Assembly: GCF_028714655.1 (NCBI RefSeq)
Contig: NZ_JAQTLY010000006.1
Location: forward strand, 62,001 to 126,000
Source of the DNA: Sulfurimonas sp.
GTDB taxonomy: Bacteria > Campylobacterota > Campylobacteria > Campylobacterales > Sulfurimonadaceae
DNA: 64,000 nt
Direction: 5' to 3'
Shown one piece after another: positions 55,001-63,684 of this stretch. The notes under the pieces were generated by a model. That model was not told the DNA's origin. It did not search any database and was given only the letters and a program-made list of their open reading frames with translations. The stretch's first letter is position 1, and every line of letters starts with the position of its first letter. The position numbers and the translations under genes are program-made.

Positions 55001-55558
55001 GACGAAAGCGAAGGCTATAACAGCGAGAGCGAGATAAACCGTGAACCTCTTTATGAGATTATGGGCAGAGCAAAAGAGAAGTTCACATTTCCACGCCAGT
55101 CAAAACAACCGCACCGCGCACTCAGCGACTTTTTCCACAGAGAGAGACACGATGTGGTCGCATTTACATGTGTAAGTGCCGGAGCAAAACTAAGCGAAGT
55201 CGAGAGAGAGATTTATGCGATGGGAGATTATGCCGAGTATTACAGATTTCACGGGCTAGGCGTTGAACTTGCCGAAGCTTTGGCGGAGATAGCCCACAAA
55301 CAGATACGCCTTGATTTGGGAATTGCCAAAGACGAGGGCAACAAACTAAGCGATGTAAAAATGTCCGCATACGAGGGATGCCGCTACTCGTTTGGATACG
55401 CCGCATGCCCCAACCTAGAACTAAACCGCCCACTCTTCAACCTCCTAAAACCCGAAGAGTTCGGTATAGAACTAAGCGAAACATTTCAAATCCACCCGGA
55501 ACAGTCAACCTCTGCACTTGTGGTTTATCACCCGAGTGCTAGTTATTATAATGTTTAG
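52067..55558 (+). CDS. metH: cobalamin-dependent methionine synthase MetH
   Basis: A 1163-residue modular enzyme that moves a methyl group from methyltetrahydrofolate to homocysteine. Modules in order: homocysteine domain (about 1-320; DGAMGTQLQQRD, zinc ligands in GFNCGTG and GGCCGTTPQH), folate domain (about 340-600; VGERSNATGSKAF), cobalamin cap and B12 domain (about 620-870; DVHDVGKNLVDIIL with the base-off His ligand) and AdoMet reactivation domain (about 880-1163; FHGLGVELAEALAE, GCRYSFGYAACP). Complete. Two leader features, a TAAAAT box and element L4, precede it; no cobalamin riboswitch is visible. Confidence 0.97.
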   Translation: MTTKEYILKTIKTRPLIIDGAMGTQLQQRDEKISKEAWEGNEGCNELLNATCPEVLSEIYRAYLTAGADLITTNTFGSFSWVLDEYGISHRAYELTYAGTKLAKDECEKFSTPEHPRFVLGSIGPGTKLPSLGHITYDEMFEGYSEFCLALIDGGADIFLLETCQDPLQIKAALHACQEANRQRGVEIPIMVSVTIELSGTMLIGTDAATIATILEPFDILSLGFNCGTGPEQVEKHVKTLSEIWHKPISIHANAGLPQNRGGYTYYPMGHDEFATKQESFLKYDGVSFLGGCCGTTPQHIRALVNRVSKTAPKKPKGSQPNSLASLFNTVSLTQESSVLLVGERSNATGSKAFRELLLAEDYEGTLSVAQQQVRVGAHVLDVSVGFAGRDETKDMNRVMSLYAQKIALPLMPDSTQTPALEEALKLIGGKPIINSVNLEDGIEKFDKVCALAKKFGAALVCLTIDEIGMAKTVERKLEVAERIYELATQKHGIKPENLVFDLLTFTLGSGDEEYADAGINTIEAIRELRTRHPEVGAILGLSNISFGLDKDARPYLNSMFLHHCTQAGLTSVIINVQHIIPINKISETDQEICDNLIFNRKANGAALFEFIEHFSTKEAIDTTKLDEAYLAMSTEEKIAKLLMDGDKERMIPLVEEARHSIAPEKIVNEILIDAMKVVGELFGKGEMQLPFVLQSAETMKKTVDYLNPYLPKIDKKVDTTLILGTVKGDVHDVGKNLVDIILSNNGFKVINLGIKVDIEAFIKTLKESDASAVGMSGLLVKSTQVMKENLEALQREGIKIPVLLGGAALTRPFIDDFCRPFYDGPIFYCKDAFDGVTAMSRIEAGNFDTDLHGKEGEEKIVKVKEEIIIPPFEQLKMPSRDVKVPTPPFWGRRELKLTPQQIEMAFEWLNHKLLFKARWGYSSKGLSKEAYEKQLNEVVYPAYEKLKKRFIEEKLFEPTIIYGYWPCRSDDDTLLIFDESEGYNSESEINREPLYEIMGRAKEKFTFPRQSKQPHRALSDFFHRERHDVVAFTCVSAGAKLSEVEREIYAMGDYAEYYRFHGLGVELAEALAEIAHKQIRLDLGIAKDEGNKLSDVKMSAYEGCRYSFGYAACPNLELNRPLFNLLKPEEFGIELSETFQIHPEQSTSALVVYHPSASYYNV

Positions 55559-55640
55559 AGGTGGCGAGAGAAGTGTTATGAGTTCCACCTTTAGAGAGGG
55601 TAGAGCGAAAAAGCCGTAGCATCCTATTTTTAGTATGTAT

Positions 55641-56273
55641 TTAAGATTGTTTATCGTTTGTTGGATGCTGCTCCAAATATGTTGCCAAAGCCTCGAATCG
55701 ACGATTCGTTTCACCGGTAGGGTCGACAAACATATATTGGAAAAATTTTCTGATATTTCCCGCAGTAATTTCTGTATTCATTGGATTAAAAGTTCCTCCA
55801 TTTGGAAGTTGAACTTCCTGCCCCTCCATTCCGGTGCGAGATAGAGCGATAAGATTCATCCCCGCTGCCGCTTCATAATCCCCTTTGGCTATAAGCTCAT
55901 TATAAAGAGCTTTTTCACTTGCACTCAAAGTAGCCATTGTATTGACAAATCCTCCAGCCTTTTGTTGATAATCCAATTCTTCTGCCGTAAGGGTTTGAGG
56001 ATCTTTTGAGCTTATATGAACCAGTTGTTTATCGTTGCTATTGACAAATTCAATTTCTTCTCTTGTTCGTGCAACAACAGGTTTGCCTTTAATAGCATCA
56101 AGACGGCTTTGAATCTCCTGCTCTTTAGCCATCGCTTTTGCTTCAACGGAAATGCTCACCCTATCCGTCACATAGTCGGATGAAGACGAGGTCGTAGTAT
56201 TGCTTTCTTGAGTAAAAAGCTGTTTCGATGGAGCATATGTTGTGTAGGCATTGGCAACATTATTAATGGTCAT
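55641..56273 (-). CDS. hypothetical protein with DRVSIS-type N-terminus
   Basis: A 210-residue soluble protein. The N-terminus (MTINNVANAYTTYAPSKQ, then serine/threonine-rich linker and DYVTDRVSISVEAKAMAKEQ) resembles small flagellum- or motility-linked proteins with a DxVxIS segment, but I cannot place it in a family. The rest is helical with EALATYLEQHPTND at the end. Start ATG 56273 with AAGGAAGCAGGC upstream; a longer reading to 56345 has no ribosome site. Confidence 0.6.
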   Translation of the reverse strand: MTINNVANAYTTYAPSKQLFTQESNTTTSSSSDYVTDRVSISVEAKAMAKEQEIQSRLDAIKGKPVVARTREEIEFVNSNDKQLVHISSKDPQTLTAEELDYQQKAGGFVNTMATLSASEKALYNELIAKGDYEAAAGMNLIALSRTGMEGQEVQLPNGGTFNPMNTEITAGNIRKFFQYMFVDPTGETNRRFEALATYLEQHPTNDKQS

Positions 56274-56629
56274 GCCTGCTTCCTTTTTAACAAAAAATTT
56301 AAAAATAGCAAGCAAATAATATACCAAATATAGACATAAATACACAAATGAGGAGTGTGCAATTCCTCATTCCATCCTCTCCTGGGGTGGAACACATACC
56401 ATAATAGTAACCAGAAATATGCACTTCTACACAGAAATACAAAAGTGAAAAAATAGCTAAGTATTTATAGACATCTCCTTTTTTGTAGTAAAAATAGTGG
56501 TAATAAAACAAGCATTTTTTATTGCGCAAGTTTATACAAATATCTATTTTAGGCGTTAAAATATTATTTTATAGTTGTAAAAATAGTGGTAATTTCGTTA
56601 TAATACTTGCAACTATCAAAAGGATTTTT
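56274..56629. other. intergenic region upstream of the Fic gene
   Basis: The 356 bp between the divergent hypothetical gene and the Fic gene contain an AATGAGGA-gtgtgcaat-TCCTCATT inverted repeat (56347-56371), two 17-bp direct repeats GTAAAAATAGTGGTAAT (56488-56504 and 56577-56593) and an AAAGGA site before the Fic ATG. No convincing ORF. Confidence 0.6.
56488..56593 (+). promoter_or_regulatory. pair of 17-bp direct repeats, candidate Fic-gene operator
   Basis: GTAAAAATAGTGGTAAT occurs twice, at 56488-56504 and 56577-56593, 89 bp apart start to start (a little over eight helical turns). The second copy ends 36 bp before the Fic start. Fic proteins with a C-terminal winged helix can regulate themselves, so an operator is a reasonable inference. 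Confidence 0.45.
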
Positions 56630-57871
56630 ATGCTTATCTCTCCGATACTTCCCATAGACATAAAAGGAAATATAGATATTGAGTTGCTAAAGCTTGCAGA
56701 GGAAGTTTGTATCAAAAGTGCATCTTTGCTCAGTGACTACAATCCTCAAATCATCTCATCAGTAAAAAAGCTACTTAGGATAACAAACAGCTATTATTCA
56801 AACAGGATAGAAGCACAAAGTACGCATCCCATAGAGATAGAAAAAGCGATGAAAAAAGAGTTCTCAAAAGATACAAAAGAAGAGCAATTGCAAAAATTAT
56901 CTTTGGCTCATATCAAGACGCAAGAGTATGTTGAAGAGTATTGCACATCAAAAAAAGAAGTTATCGACAGAAAATTTATAAAAAGTATTCATAAAGAGTT
57001 TTATAGTGCCGATGGAATGGAAAACTTTTTAAAAATAACAAATAAAACGCAAACAATCATGATGCAAAGCGGAGAGTTTAGAAAAAACAGTGTCGAAGTA
57101 GCCAACCATATCGCACCATCTTTTGAAAAAATTGATTCTATTTTCAACTACTATGAAAAAGAGTATCAAAATATTTATGTCAACAATACCAAAGCGATGA
57201 AACTTTTAAGCGCACTCTCTTCACATCATCGGCTTGTCTATATACACCCTTTTTTAGACGGCAATGGAAGAGTATCGCGACTGCATCTTGATGCTATGCT
57301 TTTTCATATGGAGCTAGAGGGGTACGGGCTATGGAATATATCAAGAGGTCTTGCCAGAGATGTAAAAGGGTATCAAAAACACCTCTCATTAGCAGATATG
57401 ATAAGACAAGGTGCAACGGATGGAAGAGGGGAGCTTTCACTTAGAGGCTTACAGTACTATTTAAAATATATGTTAGAAATAGCACTTAATCAGATAACAT
57501 TTATGGGTAAAAGCCTCAGCTTACCAACGCTTAACCATAGAATGAGCACTTTTGTAGAACTCTCACAAAAAGGGATGTACACAATAGCACCACTGCCAAA
57601 ACAGAGCGAAATATTGTTTAGTGCGCTTCTCATAAAGGGCGAAATTCAAAGAGGAGAAGTTGAAAAAATCATCTCTAAAAGCAAAAAAAGCGCATATACT
57701 TTAGTAAAGACTTTGCTAGATATGGAGTATTTAGAATCTGACTCGCCAAGAGGTTCATTGAGATTGAAACTAAACACATTTTTTGCTTCTAAGCTGATAC
57801 CCGACTTGATACCGGAGCCTATTTTCGAAAAGCGCGTAATATCATCTTCTTCTATAGCTGAGTGCCTCTAA
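56630..57871 (+). CDS. Fic-family protein (AMPylase-type) with C-terminal winged helix
   Basis: A 413-residue Fic protein. The catalytic motif is HPFLDGNGRVSRL (near 207-219), the standard HPFxDGNGRxxR, so nucleotide transfer (often AMPylation) to a protein hydroxyl is expected. An N-terminal inhibitory helix is suggested by YYSNRIEAQST (S-x3-E, near 60), placing it in class II. The C-terminal third (about 325-400) looks like a winged helix (ISKSKKSAYTLVKTLLDMEYL). Start at 56630 (AAAAGGA) is preferred over 56522. Convergent overlap of 30 bp with comM. Confidence 0.88.
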   Translation: MLISPILPIDIKGNIDIELLKLAEEVCIKSASLLSDYNPQIISSVKKLLRITNSYYSNRIEAQSTHPIEIEKAMKKEFSKDTKEEQLQKLSLAHIKTQEYVEEYCTSKKEVIDRKFIKSIHKEFYSADGMENFLKITNKTQTIMMQSGEFRKNSVEVANHIAPSFEKIDSIFNYYEKEYQNIYVNNTKAMKLLSALSSHHRLVYIHPFLDGNGRVSRLHLDAMLFHMELEGYGLWNISRGLARDVKGYQKHLSLADMIRQGATDGRGELSLRGLQYYLKYMLEIALNQITFMGKSLSLPTLNHRMSTFVELSQKGMYTIAPLPKQSEILFSALLIKGEIQRGEVEKIISKSKKSAYTLVKTLLDMEYLESDSPRGSLRLKLNTFFASKLIPDLIPEPIFEKRVISSSSIAECL

Positions 57872-59350
57872 GATATCACCCTTCTCTATCACATCTCCCG
57901 CACGCAAATCCGCAATTGTTCGGGCGACTTTTTGAATCTTTTTTATACTTCTAAAAGAAAGAGCAAATTTATGAACCGCCATATCCAAAATATCTTTTGC
58001 CTCAGTGCTTAAAACACAAAACTTATCTATCTCGGTATCACTAAGTTTTGCCGTAAAACTTTTTTGCCCTCTAAGCTTCACTCTTTTGTGAACCTCTATA
58101 ACCTGCTTATGCATGTCTCTTGAACTAATTGTTGCTTTATCATTTGGATTTATTTGCTGCATAACGACGCACAAATCTATTCTCTCCAAAAATGGATCCG
58201 AGAGCCTGTTTTTATATCTATGCACATCAAGCTCGCTGCATCTGCACTCTTTTTGCGCATTTAAAAGATTCCCGCACGGACAAGGATTCATCGCACCGAC
58301 AAACAAAAAATCACTCGGATATTCAACCTTTGCATTCACCCTTGATATTCTTATCTTATTGTCTTGCAGAGGTTCTCTAAGAGCTTCTAAAATAATTTTT
58401 GAAAAATGAGGCAGTTCGTCAAAAAATAAAATCCCCCTATGGGCCAAACCCACTTCTCCTATTTTTGCCTTATGACTTCCTCCGCCAAACACGCTTGCCG
58501 TCGTAGACGAGTGATGCGGCGCTCGGTAGCTTCTAAGCGGCTTAAACTCAGGTTCTATTGCTTCAAGAGCGTCAAGCTTTGCAATCTCTAAAATCTCATC
58601 ACCGCTAAGCGGCGGCAAAATATACCTTAGCCTTTGCGCAATCATACTTTTTCCGCATCCGGGACTTCCCTCTAAGAGTATATTGTGAAACCCCGCTGCA
58701 CTGATGAGCGCCGCTCTTTTAGCAACCTCTTGACCTTTTACATCTAAAAAATCTTCAATGTATCTGTCGTCAAAATAGTACTCTTCACCGGCGATGTCAT
58801 ATGTGGGATACTCAATTTTTTTGTTGGTAACATTCGGCATAGCCTCAGCAGAATTTTTAAGCAGCTCTATGGCTTCATTTAGTGTTTTAACCCCGTAAAA
58901 CTCGATGTTTGGTATATTTGAGAGTTTCTCTAAACTCTCATACGGGACTACTGTTTTTTTAATAATTTTTTGATTTGCAAGCGAAAGCAGAAGCGGGTAG
59001 AGCTGCATATTCTCCTTTACCGCCCCGTCAAGCCCAAGCTCTCCAAACACAAACCACTCGCTTAAATCATCTTGTACATAATCAAGCGCAATCAGAAGAG
59101 CGATACTCAAATCAAATTGACTACCCTCCTTTTTTACATCGCTCGGAGCAAGATTGATTGTTATGCGTTTTGGCGGAAATGAAAATTCATTGCTTAAAAG
59201 TGCGGACTTGACTCTCTCTTTAGCTTCGGTTATAGAAGCACTTGCCATCCCGACAACGCTAAATGAGGGCAATCCCTTTGTTAAAGTCGACTCTACATGT
59301 ACGACTTTTGCTTCTATACCTTCATATGTAGCACAAGAAACTCTTTTCAT
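57842..59350 (-). CDS. comM: YifB/ComM Mg-chelatase-like AAA+ ATPase
   Basis: A 502-residue helicase-like protein for branch migration during natural transformation. It has an N-terminal Lon-like domain (about 1-165; VHVESTLTKGLPSFSVVG), Walker A in EGSPGCGKSMIAQRL, Walker B near GILFFDELPHF and the zinc-like CPCGNLLNAQKECRC region. The start at 59350 (MKRVSCATYEG) is preferred over 59362. It forms the tig-clpP-(GGDEF)-def-comM order, which in Helicobacter lacks the GGDEF insertion (from memory). Confidence 0.93.
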   Translation of the reverse strand: MKRVSCATYEGIEAKVVHVESTLTKGLPSFSVVGMASASITEAKERVKSALLSNEFSFPPKRITINLAPSDVKKEGSQFDLSIALLIALDYVQDDLSEWFVFGELGLDGAVKENMQLYPLLLSLANQKIIKKTVVPYESLEKLSNIPNIEFYGVKTLNEAIELLKNSAEAMPNVTNKKIEYPTYDIAGEEYYFDDRYIEDFLDVKGQEVAKRAALISAAGFHNILLEGSPGCGKSMIAQRLRYILPPLSGDEILEIAKLDALEAIEPEFKPLRSYRAPHHSSTTASVFGGGSHKAKIGEVGLAHRGILFFDELPHFSKIILEALREPLQDNKIRISRVNAKVEYPSDFLFVGAMNPCPCGNLLNAQKECRCSELDVHRYKNRLSDPFLERIDLCVVMQQINPNDKATISSRDMHKQVIEVHKRVKLRGQKSFTAKLSDTEIDKFCVLSTEAKDILDMAVHKFALSFRSIKKIQKVARTIADLRAGDVIEKGDILEALSYRRR

Positions 59351-59389
59351 AATTGATACCAACCTTTAATTAAACTATCTGAACAAATA

Positions 59390-59459
59390 TAGATTGCTTC
59401 GTCACAAACTCCTCGCAATGACGGTCATTGCGAGCCTCTGCAGGAGGCGCGGCAATCTA
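59390..59459. repeat. G-family repeat, copy 4
   Basis: AGATTGCTTCGTCACAAACTC, CTCGCAATGACGGTCATTGCGAG (palindrome), GCCTC-tgca-GAGGC and CGGCAATCT: outer AGATTGC/GCAATCT arms enclose two inner hairpins. It is followed by TGATTTAATCAGAGA, also found beside P copy 5 (51870). It lies between comM and def. Confidence 0.75.
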
Positions 59460-59571
59460 ATCTTGATTTAATCAGAGACTTCAATTGGCACCATTTTACT
59501 ATTTAAATTTTCAAGTGTGTAAAAATATGACAAAATGTCATATAAAAGGTTAGATTTCTTAGAGGAGATTA

Positions 59572-60099
59572 CTAGGCTTTAGAGAGCTTTTTCTCTTTTT
59601 GTACTCTTTTATACTCTTTTTCAAACTTTTTTCTGCGAGAGTATGAGAGTTTATCTATAAATAAAATCCCGTTTAAATGATCTATCTCATGCTGAATAGC
59701 AATACTTAGCAGACCTTCCGCCGATAGAGTCTGAACACTCCCCTCCCTATCATGATAATGAACGGTTATCTTTTCATGTCTATCTATATCCTCATAAAAA
59801 CTAGGTACGCTTAAACATCCCTCTTGATAAACTGTCTCTCCGCTTGTTTGAACAATAGTCGGATTAATCATCTCTATCAAATTATCTACCGGCTGAGTAT
59901 CATTTTCATCGGGAATATTTAGAATTAGGACTTGCTTTGCATGCCCGACTTGTATTGCCGCAAGACCTATACCGTTTGATTTGACCATTACTTCATTCAT
60001 TGCATCCAACAACCTATGCAACTCATTATCAAACCTATCAACTGCTTTTGATTTCTCTTTTAACCTTCTATCAGGATACTCTACTATAGTTAACTTCAT
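59572..60099 (-). CDS. def: peptide deformylase
   Basis: A 175-residue metalloenzyme that removes the formyl group from new proteins. The three motifs are GIGLAAIQVG (near 43), EGCLSVP (metal Cys, near 93) and QHEIDHLNG (metal His pair, near 137). Complete; the C-terminus is lysine-rich (KFEKEYKRVQKEKKLSKA). It follows the degenerate GGDEF gene by about 20 bp. Confidence 0.97.
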   Translation of the reverse strand: MKLTIVEYPDRRLKEKSKAVDRFDNELHRLLDAMNEVMVKSNGIGLAAIQVGHAKQVLILNIPDENDTQPVDNLIEMINPTIVQTSGETVYQEGCLSVPSFYEDIDRHEKITVHYHDREGSVQTLSAEGLLSIAIQHEIDHLNGILFIDKLSYSRRKKFEKEYKRVQKEKKLSKA

Positions 60100-60119
60100 C
60101 TTTTTATATGTTTCTGCTT

Positions 60120-61169
60120 TTAAATATTTCTTAATAAAACTGCAAAGTCTAAATTAGGATTTTCATAAGCTTTTTCAATTCCATTCATAGAACTCACTAT
60201 AATCTCTTCTACGGAGTGGTTTTCGGTGATGTCCGTAATTCCGATAGAGATTTTAAGCTGAATTTCACGATCTGCCAGAAAGAAGTTGCTATTTGAAACT
60301 AAATCGCAAAGTCTTTCACTTGCTCTTTTTGCATTTTCGATATCCGTATGCTTAAGAAGCATAGCAAAGATACCGTTTCCGTAATGAGCGACTATATCGC
60401 TTCTTCTGGAAGTTTTAAGCAGAAGCCTTGCTATCGTTCTTGTCATCAACATAACAGCTTTTTCATTATTTACATTTTTTCTAAGTTCTCGTGATAGTTC
60501 AATCATGATAAGAGAACTTTTATGCTTGAACTTGCTTATAAGCTCTATCTCTTGCTCAATTTTGGTCATCAGGTATCGCTTATTGTAAACACCGTATTGA
60601 TTATCAAATATAGTTTCATTTTCAACATTTTTTATAATCTTTGCAGTCTCGTCATACATGCTCTTCATACTGCTGCTCTGTGTTCTCAGTATAGAGCTTA
60701 GTTTTAAAATATCAGACTCTAAAGATGCTGCTACGCCTCTTGCTCCTTGAGTATCGGAACTCGCTTCAAGTTCTTGTTTTCTTTTCTCAAGTATTTTTGT
60801 CATAAGAGACATATTTTTATATAGATTTGCAGTGACGCCGAGAATATTTTTTATCGATGAAAAGCCCTGTTTCAAACTCTGCTCAAGCATAATGCTGTGT
60901 TCATCTTCGTTGTTCTCTTCATATTCAAGAATAGATACGATATGATTGCGGGTATTTTGACTTTTGTCTTCTAAAAGTCTGTCAAAATAGAGAGAGAAGT
61001 TATTTGGAGTCGGAGGCAAACCATCCTTCATTAAGGCACTTAAAACCTCTTTTGAATAAGCGTCCAACTCACTCTCCGGCTCAGTTTCAACCACTTTGTC
61101 TCTTACTGCACTAGTAGGTGTTGTATCCGTTACGCTATGGCGCATTTTACTCTTTAAAGCCCCCGACAT
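60120..61169 (-). CDS. degenerate GGDEF-domain protein
   Basis: A 349-residue soluble protein. Residues about 190-345 follow the GGDEF fold (NQYGVYNKRYLMTKIEQEI, LISIGITDIT-type end), but the active loop reads HYGNGIFAMLL in place of GGDEF, so cyclase activity is unlikely; it may bind or sense cyclic di-GMP, or have another role. The N-terminal half is helical (a TonB-free coiled-coil-rich region). The ATG is preceded by a run of eight G (minus strand), which is the only Shine-Dalgarno-like sequence. It is inserted between clpP and def. Confidence 0.82.
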   Translation of the reverse strand: MSGALKSKMRHSVTDTTPTSAVRDKVVETEPESELDAYSKEVLSALMKDGLPPTPNNFSLYFDRLLEDKSQNTRNHIVSILEYEENNEDEHSIMLEQSLKQGFSSIKNILGVTANLYKNMSLMTKILEKRKQELEASSDTQGARGVAASLESDILKLSSILRTQSSSMKSMYDETAKIIKNVENETIFDNQYGVYNKRYLMTKIEQEIELISKFKHKSSLIMIELSRELRKNVNNEKAVMLMTRTIARLLLKTSRRSDIVAHYGNGIFAMLLKHTDIENAKRASERLCDLVSNSNFFLADREIQLKISIGITDITENHSVEEIIVSSMNGIEKAYENPNLDFAVLLRNI

Positions 61170-61174
61170 ATCAA

Positions 61175-61182
61175 CCCCCCCC
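61175..61182 (-). repeat. G8 homopolymer at the ribosome-binding site of the degenerate GGDEF gene
   Basis: Eight C on the plus strand (G on the coding strand), five bases before the ATG at 61169 and within the 21-bp gap after clpP. Length changes here by slipped-strand pairing would alter ribosome binding. Confidence 0.75.
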
Positions 61183-61190
61183 TATACTAC

Positions 61191-61781
61191 TTATTCTTTA
61201 CTTTTTTTTAATAACACTTCGTCAATCATACCATATTCTTTTGACTCTTGTGCGCTCATAAAGTTATCTCTATCCGTATCTTTTTCAACTTTTTTTACAT
61301 TCTGACCCGTGTTTTTTGCCAAGATATAATTCAACTCCTCTTTCATACGAAGAATCTCTTTGGCTTGAATAGCTATATCCGTCGCCTGACCTCTTGCACC
61401 GCCCAAAGGCTGATGAATCATAATTCTGGCATGCGGAAGAGCGTATCTTTTACCCTTTGTTCCGCTAGAGAGCAAAAATGCCCCCATTGATGCGGCTTGA
61501 CCGATACATATAGTAGCTACATCGGGACGGATATAGTTCATAGTATCAAATATCGCCATTCCGGCAGTAACTACACCGCCGGGAGAGTTTATGTAGAAGT
61601 AGATATCCTTTTCCGGATCTTCTGCTTCTAAAAAAAGCATCTGCGCCACTATAGAAGAGGCAACGGAATCGTTAACCTCTCCGCTTAGCATAATGATTCT
61701 ATCTTTTAAAAGACGAGAATAGATATCGTAAGAACGCTCACCGCGTGCCGTTTTTTCAACTACATAAGGAATATAACTCAT
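61191..61781 (-). CDS. clpP: ATP-dependent Clp protease proteolytic subunit
   Basis: A 196-residue serine protease that forms the double-ring chamber used by ClpX/ClpA. The catalytic Ser is in [11 protein letters not shown], the His in [15 protein letters not shown] and the Asp in [10 protein letters not shown]. Complete. It follows tig by a few bases, as in other bacteria, so the two are cotranscribed. Confidence 0.97.
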   Translation of the reverse strand: MSYIPYVVEKTARGERSYDIYSRLLKDRIIMLSGEVNDSVASSIVAQMLFLEAEDPEKDIYFYINSPGGVVTAGMAIFDTMNYIRPDVATICIGQAASMGAFLLSSGTKGKRYALPHARIMIHQPLGGARGQATDIAIQAKEILRMKEELNYILAKNTGQNVKKVEKDTDRDNFMSAQESKEYGMIDEVLLKKSKE

Positions 61782-61785
61782 ATAA

Positions 61786-63087
61786 TTAAGCTTCTTTCAT
61801 CTTTGAGTTAAGAATTTGCGTAAGCACTCTATCCTCAATCATTGACATTTGAATAGCAGGCAGGTAACCTGCATTTTTATACTTATCGTAAGCCAATCTT
61901 GGGTCTTGTCCCATCTGCATTGCTTCGTAATAAATAGTTTGCATAACTTCATTCTCATCAACTTTGATATTCTCGGCAGTAGCAAGCGCATCTATGATAA
62001 AAGTTGCTTTTACGCTTCTTGACGCATCTTCACGAAATGTTTCACGAAGCGCTTCTAGCTTATCTGCATTTTCTCTAAGCTCTTGTATCTCATCTTCACT
62101 CATAGTGCTAGCTTTTTTATTTAGTGAAACATCGATCTCTTGGTCTACTACAAACTCAGGCAAATCAAAATTCATCTTAGCTACAAAAGTCTCTAAAAGT
62201 GCCGGTTTTAACTCATCATTATATAGTTTTGAAAGAGCTTCAAACTCCAGTTGAGATTTTACTTGGGATTTTAAGTTTTCTAAGCTTTTATCATCTTGTC
62301 CCGCAAGCAGTTTTGCTGCAAGTGCATCATTTACTTCCGCTTTTATTTTCGCTTGAATATTATGAACAGTTACTTTAAACTCGGCATCTTTGCCTGCTAA
62401 TTTGTCAGAGCCGTAGTTATCAGGGAATTTAACTTTTACAACTTTTTCTTCACCGATATTCATACCGACTACTTGATCTTCAAACCCCGGGATAAACTGA
62501 CCTGAACCTAGAACAAGCGCAAACTCTTTTGCAGCTCCGCCTTCAAAAAGCACGCCGTCAATTGAACCTTCAAAATCAATAATTACGCTGTCGCCATTTT
62601 GTGCAGCTCTTTTTTCTTTAAGATCTACAAATTTTCCTTGAGAATCGGCAATTTTTTCAAGTCTTGCATTTACATCTTCATCCGTTATAAGCGGCTTTTC
62701 AAAGCTCTCTACCATTTCAAGATAACCGTCAAGATTGATATCCGGTCTCATTGCAACTTTAACCGTTACATCGATGCTGTCTGCATTTTTAACAAAATTA
62801 GAGATATTCGGCTCACCGATTAACGAATTCATTGCAACTTTTAACTCATCAAGACCTCTGTTTAAAACCTCACGCAGCGCTTCCGCTTCTGCATCTTGAA
62901 CTAAACGATCTCCAAACTGTTTTTTAACTACGGCTACAGGAACTTTACCTTTACGGAACCCTTGAACAGAAGCAGTTTTAGTCAACTTTTTAGCTAGTTT
63001 TTCTATGTTGGCTTCCACTACTTCTTTTGGGATTTGAGCTTCTATCTCAGCATTTGCACTATTAATCTTATTTGTTTTGATTTTCAT
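61786..63087 (-). CDS. tig: trigger factor
   Basis: A 433-residue ribosome-bound chaperone. The ribosome-docking loop is QGFRKGKVP (the GFRxGxxP motif, near 43), followed by the FKBP-type PPIase region (about 150-235; [15 protein letters not shown] and [19 protein letters not shown]) and a helical C-terminus. The ATG at 63087 has AAGGAAATTG upstream; a TTG one codon earlier is less likely. Element L5 is in its leader. Confidence 0.96.
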   Translation of the reverse strand: MKIKTNKINSANAEIEAQIPKEVVEANIEKLAKKLTKTASVQGFRKGKVPVAVVKKQFGDRLVQDAEAEALREVLNRGLDELKVAMNSLIGEPNISNFVKNADSIDVTVKVAMRPDINLDGYLEMVESFEKPLITDEDVNARLEKIADSQGKFVDLKEKRAAQNGDSVIIDFEGSIDGVLFEGGAAKEFALVLGSGQFIPGFEDQVVGMNIGEEKVVKVKFPDNYGSDKLAGKDAEFKVTVHNIQAKIKAEVNDALAAKLLAGQDDKSLENLKSQVKSQLEFEALSKLYNDELKPALLETFVAKMNFDLPEFVVDQEIDVSLNKKASTMSEDEIQELRENADKLEALRETFREDASRSVKATFIIDALATAENIKVDENEVMQTIYYEAMQMGQDPRLAYDKYKNAGYLPAIQMSMIEDRVLTQILNSKMKEA

Positions 63088-63114
63088 CAATTTCCTTTTT
63101 TATTTAATTTAAAA

Positions 63115-63168
63115 CGCCAAAGGAAGTAATTCCTTTGGCTACGCTAGCCGCTATGGCACTAAAGCTTG
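63115..63168 (-). repeat. L-family leader element, copy 5 (tig leader)
   Basis: On the minus strand: core AAGCTTTAGTGCC..AGCGGCTAGCGTA (about 63139-63168), then GCCAAAGGAA-TTAC-TTCCTTTGGC, a perfect 10-bp stem (63116-63139). No hairpin precedes the core in this copy. It ends 28 bp before the tig ATG and is sense to it. Confidence 0.85.
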
Positions 63169-63228
63169 ATTTATTATTTTATTATTTTGGTAATGTTACC
63201 TTAAATCTGCTTTTATCTATCTTTAGAG

Positions 63229-63684
63229 TTAATTTTTACAAAATTTTGGTTTAAAATTAAGCAGTAAAATCCAAGCAACAGCAATATCTATCATTACATC
63301 CGCAAAATTAAATACGGCAAAATCAAATCCGCAATGCCAGTAAACCATATCTACGACGCCGCCGTGAACAAACCTGTCATATATATTTGAAAACGCCCCG
63401 CCCAACATCAAACCTGCAGGAAAAGCGTAACACACTTCTCTAAGATAAATAATGTAAAGCAAGATACCAAAAATCAGCACGGATTGAATGTATTTTAGCG
63501 ACTCGTCTAAAAATGCGAACATTGAAAATGCTACGCCCTTGTTATAAACTAAAATCAAATCAATACAATCGGTATAATACCTCAAACCGTCGACAAATAG
63601 CGCCTTGATATATTGATCTATTATAAAAATAGCCGCTATCGTAAAAAAAAGTATTGTCAAAAGACGAAGTATTTTATTATGCAT
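63229..63684 (-). CDS. lspA: lipoprotein signal peptidase LspA
   Basis: A 151-residue membrane aspartic protease that removes signal peptides from prolipoproteins. Four helices; catalytic aspartates in [19 protein letters not shown] and [16 protein letters not shown]. The ATG overlaps the glmM stop by 8 bp. The pairing glmM-lspA matches Helicobacter as I recall. Confidence 0.96.
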   Translation of the reverse strand: MHNKILRLLTILFFTIAAIFIIDQYIKALFVDGLRYYTDCIDLILVYNKGVAFSMFAFLDESLKYIQSVLIFGILLYIIYLREVCYAFPAGLMLGGAFSNIYDRFVHGGVVDMVYWHCGFDFAVFNFADVMIDIAVAWILLLNFKPKFCKN

